Source: Candidatus Azambacteria bacterium (lineage in GTDB: Bacteria > Patescibacteriota > Minisyncoccia > GWC2-36-17 > JACQAJ01). Taken from it: a DNA stretch of 13,795 nucleotides. Below the pieces are notes generated by a model. That model ran no database searches, was not told the DNA's origin, and saw only the letters and a program-made list of their open reading frames with translations. Positions 6,443 to 13,524 of this stretch are shown here, piece after piece. Position 1 is the first letter of the stretch. Every line of letters starts with the position of its first letter. The stretch spans positions 1 to 13,795 of the forward strand of contig JACQAJ010000016.1 in assembly GCA_016195045.1 (NCBI GenBank), in the 5' to 3' direction. Position numbers and translations under genes: made by a program.

Positions 6443-7573
6443 TTAAACAATTATTCCCGCACTTTTTAGAATTTCTATGGCAATAATTCGAGCTGATTCA
6501 GGAGTAGCGAAAGATTTAGCTGCCTGACTCATCTGGGCATAGGTTGACTGATTATCTAAGATCTCACTGATTGAAGTAATCAAAATATGAAAAGTTAAAT
6601 TATTTTCCTCGATTACCTTAGTACCACCGAATTTTTCGAATTCATAAGCATCTTCTCGTTGATGATTGTTGGCCGAATTTCCAATGGGGATGAGAATAGA
6701 AGGCTTGCCAACTAAAGCGATTTCGAAAATAGCACTGGCGCCGCTTCGAGAAATAATTAAATCAGCCAGAGCATAAGCGTCTTTCATTTCGGCTCCTAAG
6801 GAGGGATAAGGATGGTAAAACTCCCTCAGGTCTCCTGGTATTTCTACTTCTATTTCTTTGATAATCTTTTGGTAATTATTTTCACCGGTTAGGTGAATAA
6901 TTTCGTATTTTTTTGTTAATTCGGCTAAGGAATTTAAAATTAGATCATTAATTTTTTGAGCACCGGTGGAACCGCCCATTACCAAAATAATTGGTTTTTG
7001 AGAATTAATTTGGAAATATTTCCGGCCATTTTCTTTGGAGCCAGTTGTTAAATCGAGTCGGACTGGATTGCCGACTAGAGCGGTCTTAATTGGTGGAAAA
7101 TATTTTAACGATCGGGAAAAACTGACTAATATTTTTTGGGCAAACCTAGAAGCGAAAATGTTGGCTTTGCCGCCAATCAGATCTGATTCGTGGATGATGA
7201 CTGGTATCCGATAGAGCCAACTAACAATGACTACTGGAATAGTTCCGTAACCCCCCTTGGAAAAGACAATATTAGGCATATAAAAGAACAGGATTATCAG
7301 GGACTGAATTAAGCCAATGGGGATTTTAATAATATCAATAAAATTATGAATCGAAAAATACCTTCTTAATTTAAAAGCCATAATGGCTTTTATTTTTATA
7401 TCTTCATTCAAAAGAAGTTGTCGAGAAAAATTGGTCTCGATTTTGGGTCCAACATAAACATACTCCAAATCAATTAAATTGAGTTCCGAAGCCAGTTTCT
7501 TTAATTCTTTCACCACAGCGATTAGAGGAATCAAATGTCCTCCGCCGCCTGAGCCAGTCAGTAAAATACGCAT
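6443..7573 (-). CDS. murG: MurG, lipid II synthase (GlcNAc transferase)
   Basis: A 376-residue peripheral membrane glycosyltransferase that moves GlcNAc from UDP-GlcNAc to lipid I, giving lipid II. The glycine-rich loop is GSGGGGHLIPL (7-17). Then come SKGGYGTIP (105-113), HESD (128-131), the second glycine loop MGGSTGAQKIN (199-209), HLTG (227-230), and RSGASAIFEIALVGKPSILIP (276-296), where E284 matches the uracil/ribose-binding Glu of E. coli MurG, followed by NHQREDA with Q305. Length is close to the family's (about 355). A hydrophobic stretch at about 82-100 fits the membrane-contact patch. It lies 281 bp after ftsW, a gap large enough for its own promoter. No Shine-Dalgarno at the ATG (7573). 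Confidence 0.97.
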   Translation of the reverse strand: MRILLTGSGGGGHLIPLIAVVKELKKLASELNLIDLEYVYVGPKIETNFSRQLLLNEDIKIKAIMAFKLRRYFSIHNFIDIIKIPIGLIQSLIILFFYMPNIVFSKGGYGTIPVVIVSWLYRIPVIIHESDLIGGKANIFASRFAQKILVSFSRSLKYFPPIKTALVGNPVRLDLTTGSKENGRKYFQINSQKPIILVMGGSTGAQKINDLILNSLAELTKKYEIIHLTGENNYQKIIKEIEVEIPGDLREFYHPYPSLGAEMKDAYALADLIISRSGASAIFEIALVGKPSILIPIGNSANNHQREDAYEFEKFGGTKVIEENNLTFHILITSISEILDNQSTYAQMSQAAKSFATPESARIIAIEILKSAGIIV

Positions 7574-7660
7574 AGACTTAATTATTAATAACTTTCAGCT
7601 ACAATATTTATTTTGATGAAACCTCGTCAAATTTTGTAAAAGTTATCAAGGAATAAGTTT

Positions 7661-7666
7661 ATTATA
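7661..7666 (-). promoter_or_regulatory. Candidate extended -10 box for murG
   Basis: On the minus strand this reads TGCTATAAT, a perfect TATAAT with the TGn extension, 88 bases before the murG ATG. No convincing -35 box is seen, which is tolerated with extended -10 promoters. The resulting leader would contain a seven-pair hairpin (7612-7618 with 7625-7631). The rest of the 281-bp gap (7574-7854) holds the heptamer array at 7669-7696 and AT-rich sequence with no recognisable gene. Confidence 0.4.
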
Positions 7667-7668
7667 GC

Positions 7669-7696
7669 ATAGGGTATGGGATATATGGTATAGGGA
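7669..7696. repeat. Degenerate heptamer array ATAGGGT-like
   Basis: Four consecutive seven-base units, ATAGGGT, ATGGGAT, ATATGGT and ATAGGGA, lie in the ftsW-murG gap, next to the candidate -10 box. It is more diverged than the other arrays here. Confidence 0.55.
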
Positions 7697-7854
7697 ATAT
7701 AAAGTCCAAGTAAGTATGTTTTAATTCGAGAATGATATTGATATAAAGTGATCGCTATATCATGAGACGGTCGTCCAATAGTACAACGATAGGTTTTTTA
7801 ATTATGAGAATTAATAAATCTTATTTGAAATTCATTTTCGGAGTTAAAAGATTA

Positions 7855-8943
7855 TTAAGAAACAAGCTTAGTATATCTTGATATATTAATTAGTATTCCG
7901 CTGGCGATGAGGGTGGAGATGAGGTGGGAACTGCCATAGCTGAAAAAAGGGAGAGGAATACCCATTAACGGGATAAGTCCGGAAACAGAAAGAATGTTAA
8001 TAAAAGCCTGAATCACTATATAGGAACTTAGTCCGATAGCTAAAGATTGAGAGAAAAAATCGGGGGCTTGACTAGCAATTGTCAATCCCCTCTTTAAGAT
8101 GATAAAGAAAGCCAGAACGGTCAGACTGATGCCTAAAAATCCAAATTCTTCAGCTAAAATAGCGAAAATCGAATCTCCGATTGGTTCGGGAAGGAAATTA
8201 AATTTCTGGATACTTTGACCATAGCCTCGACCCCAAAACCCGCCTGAACCAATCGCGACTAAAGATTGATTGATCTGATAGCTGATTCCTTGGGTTCCGG
8301 TATCAGGATTTAAAAAAGTGGTTATTCGATTTATCCGATAGGGAGAGATTAAGATAACCGTTGCTAATAAAAAAATAGTTACTAGACTGCCTAAAACTAA
8401 GTAACTTATTTTAGCAGATGAGTAAAAATACATGATCAGCGAAATTAAAATAATTATTGCTAAGGTGCTGATATCTGGTTGTAGAACAAGAAGGACTGCT
8501 GGCACTAACATCATTACTAGGATGGTGATTATTGAATTTAAGTTATTAATATTTTTTTTATGAGATTCTAACCAACTGGCGAGATAAATAATTATCGATA
8601 TTTTAAATAATTCTGATGGCTGAAAGGAAAAATTGGCTAAAGAAAGCCAACGTTTAGCGCCTTGGTGGTTAATGCCTATTATAAAGACTAAGATCATCAA
8701 CATAATACTGATGATCATAATAGTAATGGCGCTCCGTTTTAAAAATGAATAATTAATTCTGCTAACTATAAAGCAAGCGATTAAACCTAAAATGACTCCA
8801 TTCAAAATTTGATGCTTCAAAAAGTAAAAACTTTCGCCAAATTTTTTTTGGGAAATTACAATTGAGGTCGAAGTTAAAACTATTAATCCAAGAATAACTA
8901 AAAAAAATATTGTTCCCAAGAGAAGATAATCAGGCTTATGCAT
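7855..8943 (-). CDS. ftsW: FtsW/RodA-family SEDS glycan polymerase, probably FtsW
   Basis: A 362-residue polytopic membrane protein with about ten hydrophobic segments. SEDS proteins polymerise lipid II into glycan strands together with a class B penicillin-binding protein. Visible motifs are PDYLLL at the N-terminus, GAKRWL (95-100), FQPSELFK (107-114), LQPDIST (154-160), GSGGFWGRGYG (232-242), FLPEPIGDSIFAILAEEFGFLG (starting at 250), and PLPFFSYGSSHLI (330-342). Asp257 in the PEPIGDSIF segment matches the extracellular Asp required in FtsW and RodA. The usual SYGGSS near the end reads SYGSSH. FtsW rather than RodA is inferred from position between mraY and murG; sequence alone does not separate them firmly. 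No Shine-Dalgarno. Confidence 0.92.
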   Translation of the reverse strand: MHKPDYLLLGTIFFLVILGLIVLTSTSIVISQKKFGESFYFLKHQILNGVILGLIACFIVSRINYSFLKRSAITIMIISIMLMILVFIIGINHQGAKRWLSLANFSFQPSELFKISIIIYLASWLESHKKNINNLNSIITILVMMLVPAVLLVLQPDISTLAIIILISLIMYFYSSAKISYLVLGSLVTIFLLATVILISPYRINRITTFLNPDTGTQGISYQINQSLVAIGSGGFWGRGYGQSIQKFNFLPEPIGDSIFAILAEEFGFLGISLTVLAFFIILKRGLTIASQAPDFFSQSLAIGLSSYIVIQAFINILSVSGLIPLMGIPLPFFSYGSSHLISTLIASGILINISRYTKLVS

Positions 8944-8994
8944 AGAGATTCATTATTAAATAAAGGGTTAACACATAGCGAGGTTGGTAGCTAG

Positions 8995-9026
8995 TAATTA
9001 ACTTATTAACATGTTAATAGATTAAC
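8995..9026. repeat. Octamer array with TTAAC cores at the mraY 3' end
   Basis: Four consecutive 8-base units, TAATTAAC, TTATTAAC, ATGTTAAT and AGATTAAC, end at the first base of the mraY stop (complement of 9026-9028). A further GTTAAC at 8967-8972 is out of phase. The unit and the 8-bp period match those of the array at the 3' end of gltX. Confidence 0.75.
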
Positions 9027-10045
9027 TATAATTGCCTTTCTAGGACAAAAAGTAATAAACCAATGGAGGAAACGACGCCATTAATAATCCAAAATCGCAT
9101 CGTGATTTGGGTTTCTGGCCAACCAAGTTTTTCGAAATGATGATGAATAGGGGTAAAAAGAAAAACTTTTTTTCCGGCCCTTAATTTTATTGAAGCAATT
9201 TGAATAATGACCGAAAGAGTTTCAATCATAGGAATAAACATAAAAAATGGCAGGAGGAAGATGGTATTAGTTAACATGGCAATGGCGCCAGCGGTAATTC
9301 CTAACATCACAGAACCAGTATCACCCATAAAAAATCTTGCTGGATAAATATTAAACCATAAAAAAGCGATAAGAGCGCCGACAATTGTAGCGCAAAAAAT
9401 AGCTAATTCATATTTTCCTAAAGCAAAAGTCACTAGAGTATACATAAAGAAAACGATGGCCATCACTCCCCCCAATAATCCATCCAGGCCATCAGTTTCA
9501 TTGGCTGAGAAAGAACTAGCGATGATTATGAAAATAAAAAGCGGAATATACCAGCCATCAATATTAAAATTTCCATAAAAAGGGATATGGATTGAATCCC
9601 AACCAAGTTTATAATGAAACCAATAGCCACCGACTAACCCAGCCAGTGAAAAAATTATCAATTTTGATTTTACTCTTAAAAGCTTTTTCTCTAAATTGAC
9701 TAGAATATCATCGAATAAGCCAAGTAGGGCGGCAAAAATTAAGGTGCCGACTGGTAAATAAGTTTGAGGTCTCGTCAAAAAATTAAATTTAGAAAAAGTA
9801 TCGGGAAAAATCTTGGCGAGAAAAAAAGTGACAAAGATAACTATTAAAACTGTTAGCCAGATTATTATTCCGCCCATAGTCGGGGTGCCGTTTTTAGAAC
9901 TATGAAAATCTAAAAATTCACGAGTTTTTTTACGTCCATATTTCATTAGCTGGCTATTGATCAATGGCGTGATCGACATGGCTAAGAGAAAAGAAACCGT
10001 TGAAAATCCTAAAATTTTAAGTAAAGTGAAAATTTCTGTGTTCAT
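9026..10045 (-). CDS. mraY: MraY, phospho-MurNAc-pentapeptide transferase
   Basis: A 339-residue integral membrane enzyme that transfers phospho-MurNAc-pentapeptide from UDP to undecaprenyl phosphate, making lipid I. Motifs: KNGTPTMGGI (51-60), the Mg-binding FDD (111-113, matching D115/D116 of E. coli), NETDGLDGL (182-190), FMGDTGS (239-245, D242 matching D267), and PIHHHFEKLGW (299-309). About ten membrane segments are visible. It is slightly shorter than E. coli MraY (360). It heads the minus-strand run mraY-ftsW-murG. murD, which often lies next to mraY in division clusters, is absent here. No Shine-Dalgarno before 10045. Confidence 0.97.
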   Translation of the reverse strand: MNTEIFTLLKILGFSTVSFLLAMSITPLINSQLMKYGRKKTREFLDFHSSKNGTPTMGGIIIWLTVLIVIFVTFFLAKIFPDTFSKFNFLTRPQTYLPVGTLIFAALLGLFDDILVNLEKKLLRVKSKLIIFSLAGLVGGYWFHYKLGWDSIHIPFYGNFNIDGWYIPLFIFIIIASSFSANETDGLDGLLGGVMAIVFFMYTLVTFALGKYELAIFCATIVGALIAFLWFNIYPARFFMGDTGSVMLGITAGAIAMLTNTIFLLPFFMFIPMIETLSVIIQIASIKLRAGKKVFLFTPIHHHFEKLGWPETQITMRFWIINGVVSSIGLLLFVLERQL

Positions 10046-10122
10046 AATAACAATGATTTAAGAATAATTTTGATTTTTTCAATTAAATCCTTAATTTATA
10101 AATTATAAATCTTTCTTTTGAG

Positions 10123-10128
10123 ATTATA
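10123..10128 (-). promoter_or_regulatory. Candidate -10 box for mraY
   Basis: On the minus strand a perfect TATAAT (in AAAGTATAATCTC) lies 78 bases before the mraY ATG. No clear -35 box is seen. This is the best candidate in the 202-bp divergent gap, but chance matches are expected in AT-rich DNA. Confidence 0.3.
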
Positions 10129-10163
10129 CTTTATTTTTAAGCAATAGACACCTGTTAATAATT

Positions 10164-10221
10164 TAGCCCAATTGGTTCTCAATTGGGCTAGTAAATTTTG
10201 GGGCGGTTTTATTTCCCAATT
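10164..10221 (+). promoter_or_regulatory. Hairpin with a competing third arm upstream of the M3 peptidase
   Basis: Bases 10164-10174 pair perfectly with 10180-10190, an 11-bp stem with a five-base loop. The inner core CCCAATTG (10167-10174) and its partner CAATTGGG (10180-10187) are followed by a third, same-sense copy, CCCAATT (10215-10221). The middle arm could therefore pair either upstream or downstream, an attenuator-like arrangement 27 bases before the ATG at 10248. The hairpin is clear; regulation is inference, and no transcript start is known. Confidence 0.5.
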
Positions 10222-10247
10222 TCTTTAAAATATGTAAGATAGAATTT

Positions 10248-12086
10248 ATGAATAAAACTAACTCCAAACAGTTACTAGAAAAATTGAATGATCAATACGT
10301 GAAAGTCCATAAACAATATGAACATCTATATTGGTTATTTTATATGGGCGATCAGACGGTGGAGAAAAAGTTTAATCAAGCGACGAAAGAGCTGGATGAT
10401 TTTCGTTCTAATCAAGTATTAGCTGGACAAGTGCAAGAGGCGTTGATGGTTGTTTCTCTGGATTCCCGCTTGCGCGGGAATGACAGAAATAAAGAAATTA
10501 AAAAATCTTTGGAAGTTTGGAAAGATTTTTTTAAATTGTATCAAGCACCCCAGGAACTAAATGATTTAAAAAAAGAAATTATTGCTTTGGAGTCTAAAAT
10601 TTTGGTTCAGCAAAATACGAGAAAAGAAGGCTATCTTGACCCGTTGACGAAGAAATTTGTTAAGGCCAGCGTTAACAAAATGGGTGCCCTAACGAGAACT
10701 CATGATAATGAAAAAATTAGAAAAGCTTGTTTTGTGGCGAGAGAACAATTAGCGATTGATTGTTTGGATGATTTTATAAAATTAGTAGGGCTTCGTAATG
10801 AATACGCCCGCAAGATCGGCTTTGAGGATTTCTATGATTATAAATTACAAACCGTTGAAAAGATGACCAAGAAAGAGGTTTTTGAAATTTTCGAAAATAT
10901 TTATCAGAAAACAAAATACGCTTTTGAGGATATTAGGAAATTGGAGATTACAATACCAGGACTTCGCAAGCCTTGGAATTTTAGCTATCGGATGGCCGGC
11001 GATTTTACTAAAGAAGAAGAAAAATATTTTCCTTTTGATCAAGCTCTGATGATCTGGGGGAAGACTTTCGCTGGTTTAGGATTACATTATAATCAAGGTA
11101 CACTTCAACTTGATTTATTAGATCGGGCGGGAAAACATAATAATGGCTTCTGTCATTATCAGGATTTAGTTCAATATAATAAAGGAAAATGGTTGGCCGG
11201 GAGCGCTGATTTCACTTGCAATGTGGTTTTAGGGCAACTAGGTTCTGGTAAACAAGGTTTACATACACTCTTACATGAGGGAGGTCACGCGGCCGATCGA
11301 TTAAATTCCCGACAAAAAGAAGTAGTTTTAAATACTGAATACGCGCCAGCTTCAGTCGCTTGGGCGGAGACTCACAGTCAGTTTTGTGATGCTTTGCTCG
11401 GGAGCATTGAATGGCTAATGAGGTATACCAAAGATCAAGCTGGACTCCCCTACTCATTAGAATTATTTGAACGAAAAGTTAAAAAATTAAAACCTTTAGC
11501 TCCTTTGGGGATGATGTCAATTATTATGGTCAGTCAATTTGAAAAAGAAATTTATGAGGCTAAGAATTTAACTCGAGCGAAAGTTTTGGAAATTGCTAAA
11601 CGTCTCTATAAAAAATATTTTGATTTTACAGAAGATTCTTGGTTAGCTCTTTCTGTTCCCCATATTTATGCCTGGGATTCCTCAGCTTATTATCATGGTT
11701 ATGGTTTATCAGAATTAGCAGTTTTTCAATGGCGAGAATATTTCTATAATAAGTATGGTTATATTGTTGATAATCCGCGAGTGGGAAAAGAAATGATTGA
11801 GCTTTGGAAATTAGGTTCTTCGAAGACTTTTCAGGAATTTGTGAAAATGGCTACTAAGAAAAAATTATCAGCCGATTCGTATCTTAAAGTAGTTAATCGA
11901 AGCGTTGAGGAAACTTTGGCCTTGGCTAAAAAAAGGATTAAACGATTGCAAACTGTGCCTTCATTTAATAAAAAGATCAATCTCAAGGCTAAAATCAGCT
12001 TAGTTCATGGTAAGAAAACCATCACCACTAATGCTCAGGGTTTTGAAAAAATGGCGGAAGAATACGCGAAGTGGTTAAAAAAATGA
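10248..12086 (+). CDS. M3-family zinc metallopeptidase (oligoendopeptidase-like)
   Basis: A 612-residue cytosolic peptidase without signal peptide or membrane span. The zinc site is HEGGH (343-347), with the third ligand Glu374 in AWAETHSQF, 27 residues on, as in M3. Downstream, PHIYAWDSSAYYHGYGLSEL (471-490) matches the substrate-binding His and Tyr residues (H472, Y474, Y481-Y485 region) of the thimet/PepF group. Such enzymes cut short peptides, so a role in peptide turnover or scavenging is likely. Residues 70-79 (SLDSRLRGND) come from a GC-rich palindrome inserted in frame within the helical N-terminal region. A short Lys-rich extension at 578-612 follows the catalytic domain. The start at 10248 has only a weak purine run upstream. 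It lies 84 bp before murA, possibly co-transcribed. Confidence 0.9.
   Translation: MNKTNSKQLLEKLNDQYVKVHKQYEHLYWLFYMGDQTVEKKFNQATKELDDFRSNQVLAGQVQEALMVVSLDSRLRGNDRNKEIKKSLEVWKDFFKLYQAPQELNDLKKEIIALESKILVQQNTRKEGYLDPLTKKFVKASVNKMGALTRTHDNEKIRKACFVAREQLAIDCLDDFIKLVGLRNEYARKIGFEDFYDYKLQTVEKMTKKEVFEIFENIYQKTKYAFEDIRKLEITIPGLRKPWNFSYRMAGDFTKEEEKYFPFDQALMIWGKTFAGLGLHYNQGTLQLDLLDRAGKHNNGFCHYQDLVQYNKGKWLAGSADFTCNVVLGQLGSGKQGLHTLLHEGGHAADRLNSRQKEVVLNTEYAPASVAWAETHSQFCDALLGSIEWLMRYTKDQAGLPYSLELFERKVKKLKPLAPLGMMSIIMVSQFEKEIYEAKNLTRAKVLEIAKRLYKKYFDFTEDSWLALSVPHIYAWDSSAYYHGYGLSELAVFQWREYFYNKYGYIVDNPRVGKEMIELWKLGSSKTFQEFVKMATKKKLSADSYLKVVNRSVEETLALAKKRIKRLQTVPSFNKKINLKAKISLVHGKKTITTNAQGFEKMAEEYAKWLKK
10458..10486. 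repeat. In-frame palindromic element of ATTCCC-N8-GGGAAT type
   Basis: ATTCCCGC (10462-10469) and GCGGGAAT (10474-10481) form a perfect eight-pair stem with a four-base loop, set in CTGG...GACAG. It is strikingly GC-rich beside its surroundings. ATTCCC-N8-GGGAAT is the form of the Neisseria dRS3 repeat, and similar sequences, translated as DSRLRGND, are known from memory in many bacteria. Here it lies in frame in the M3 peptidase gene and leaves its catalytic part intact. Confidence 0.85.
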
Positions 12087-12088
12087 AG

Positions 12089-12165
12089 AACTAAAAACTA
12101 AAATGAAAAATGAAAAATGAAAAATGAACAATTAATTTTTAGTTTTTCACTTTTAATTTTTAGTT
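12089..12165. repeat. Heptamer array ATGAAAA inside an imperfect long inverted repeat
   Basis: Three perfect copies of ATGAAAA (12103-12123) and a fourth changed copy follow the TGA of the M3 peptidase. The left flank plus first unit (12089-12110) is complementary to 12143-12165 apart from one inserted base and one mismatch, so the whole 83-bp gap to murA can fold back. The murA ATG (12170) is five bases beyond the right arm, so the fold could hide the murA start or separate the two genes. Confidence 0.75.
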
Positions 12166-12169
12166 TATT

Positions 12170-13507
12170 ATGTCTAAATTCATCATCAACGGCGGGAAAA
12201 AATTGCAAGGGACTTATTATGTTTCTGGAGCTAAGAATGCGGCGCCGAAGCTTTTGATTGCGTCGCTTTTAACTAAACAACCTTGTGTTTTTAATAATAT
12301 TCCTCGTATTTCTGATACTTTTCGGAGTATTGACGCTCTAACTGCTTTGGGGGCGAAGGTTCGATTTTTAAATAAATCTTCAGTCGAAATATCTTGTGAT
12401 TCATTATTTTCTCATGAGATTATTAAGGAGGCCATGAATGCTCGGCAGGCGGTGCTTTTTATTGGTGCTTTATTGGCTCGTTTTGGAAAAGTCAGGATTT
12501 CTTCCCCTCGAGGTGATGCGATTGGACATCGACCACTCAATCGGCATTTAGATGGAATCTTAGCTTTGGGCGGTAAAATTAATCCGTTAGCTGATGAAGA
12601 AAATGGAATTTATGAAATTACTCTCCCTCGCCGTCCCCGCTCAACGGTCTATCGTTTTTCTAAAAATACTCATTGCGGTACGGAAAATATGATTTTAGCC
12701 TCGGTCTTTAATAAAGGTACCGTTACTTTAGAAAATGCCGCCGAAGAACCAGAGGTCGATAATCTGATCGAAACTCTAAATGATATGGGTGCCAAGATAA
12801 AAAGAACTGCTTTTCGGGTTATCGTTATTTCTGGGGTCGAGCCTTTTCTTCAGGGCGCTCAGGCGACTTCAATCCCCGATCGTTTAGAAATCGCCACGGC
12901 CATTATTGCCTCTATTTTAACTGGTGGGAAAATAAAAGTGGCTCAGGCGCCTAAAAAATTAGTTTTACCTTTTATAAAATTTTTAGAAGAAATTGGAGTG
13001 AAATTAAGTTGGCGAGGTAATCTTTGCTCTGTCCAATCATTTTCTTTGCCACTAAAAACAACCACGGTGACCACTGATTGGGAACCGGGTTTTATGACTG
13101 ATTGGCAACCCTTGGCGACTTTAATTTTAGCGGTTTTTTCCAAAGGAAAATCGATGATTCACGAACGAATTTATGAAACTCGTTGGAAATTTTTAGGAGA
13201 ATTAGAAAAAATGGGTCTCCGTTATCAAACCTTTCAGCCTACAGGATTTACTCAGAAAGATTATAATTTTAATGACGATGACTATCAGGATAATGAACCT
13301 CACGCGGCCTATGTTTGGGGGCCAAGTAAATTAAAACCCGCCGAAGTTCAAGCTCATGATGTTCGAGGCGGAATCGATCTGATCTTAGCGGCTTTGACCA
13401 TTAATGGCAAAGTTATTATCAATGATCCTCAAAATCATATTGATCGAGGTTACGATGATTTAGTCTTAAAACTCAAAAAACTCGGAGCCGATATTACTAG
13501 GTTGTAG
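12170..13507 (+). CDS. murA: MurA, UDP-GlcNAc 1-carboxyvinyltransferase with Asp in the catalytic loop
   Basis: A 445-residue cytosolic enzyme that transfers enolpyruvate from PEP to UDP-GlcNAc, the first committed step of peptidoglycan synthesis. SGAKNAAPKLL (19-29) contains the conserved Lys22-Asn23. The mobile loop reads SSPRGDAIGHRP (111-122): Asp116 stands where E. coli has Cys115. GFMTDWQPLA (307-316) gives Asp311, matching the catalytic Asp305, and DVRGGIDLILAAL (397-409) gives Arg399, matching Arg397. Length is slightly above the usual 420. Asp at the Cys position is known in Mycobacterium, Chlamydia and Borrelia MurA and makes the enzyme insensitive to fosfomycin. No Shine-Dalgarno; an inverted repeat ends five bases before the ATG. 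The 3' end overlaps the convergent kinase gene by 11 bp. Confidence 0.95.
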   Translation: MSKFIINGGKKLQGTYYVSGAKNAAPKLLIASLLTKQPCVFNNIPRISDTFRSIDALTALGAKVRFLNKSSVEISCDSLFSHEIIKEAMNARQAVLFIGALLARFGKVRISSPRGDAIGHRPLNRHLDGILALGGKINPLADEENGIYEITLPRRPRSTVYRFSKNTHCGTENMILASVFNKGTVTLENAAEEPEVDNLIETLNDMGAKIKRTAFRVIVISGVEPFLQGAQATSIPDRLEIATAIIASILTGGKIKVAQAPKKLVLPFIKFLEEIGVKLSWRGNLCSVQSFSLPLKTTTVTTDWEPGFMTDWQPLATLILAVFSKGKSMIHERIYETRWKFLGELEKMGLRYQTFQPTGFTQKDYNFNDDDYQDNEPHAAYVWGPSKLKPAEVQAHDVRGGIDLILAALTINGKVIINDPQNHIDRGYDDLVLKLKKLGADITRL

Positions 13508-13524
13508 GTGGTAGGTCGTAGAAA
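13497..13524. repeat. Heptamer array GTAGGTN covering the end of the kinase gene
   Basis: CTAGGTT, GTAGGTG, GTAGGTC and GTAGAAA follow one another in a strict seven-base period. On the minus strand they encode the last residues (about YDLPPTT) and TAG stop of the kinase; on the plus strand they include the murA stop (13505-13507). The array is thus inside coding sequence on both strands. Confidence 0.7.

Noticed and set aside
7798..7814. Hairpin TTAATT...AATTAA in the ftsW-murG gap as a terminator for ftsW
   Set aside because: On the minus strand the stem is followed by A residues, not T, and six AT pairs are expected by chance in such DNA.
10845..11457. Two antisense open frames in the M3 peptidase gene
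   Set aside because: Both are mirror frames of the conserved peptidase domain; composition and start context give no support.
12943..13143. Antisense open frame in murA
   Set aside because: It overlaps conserved MurA sequence and has no independent evidence.
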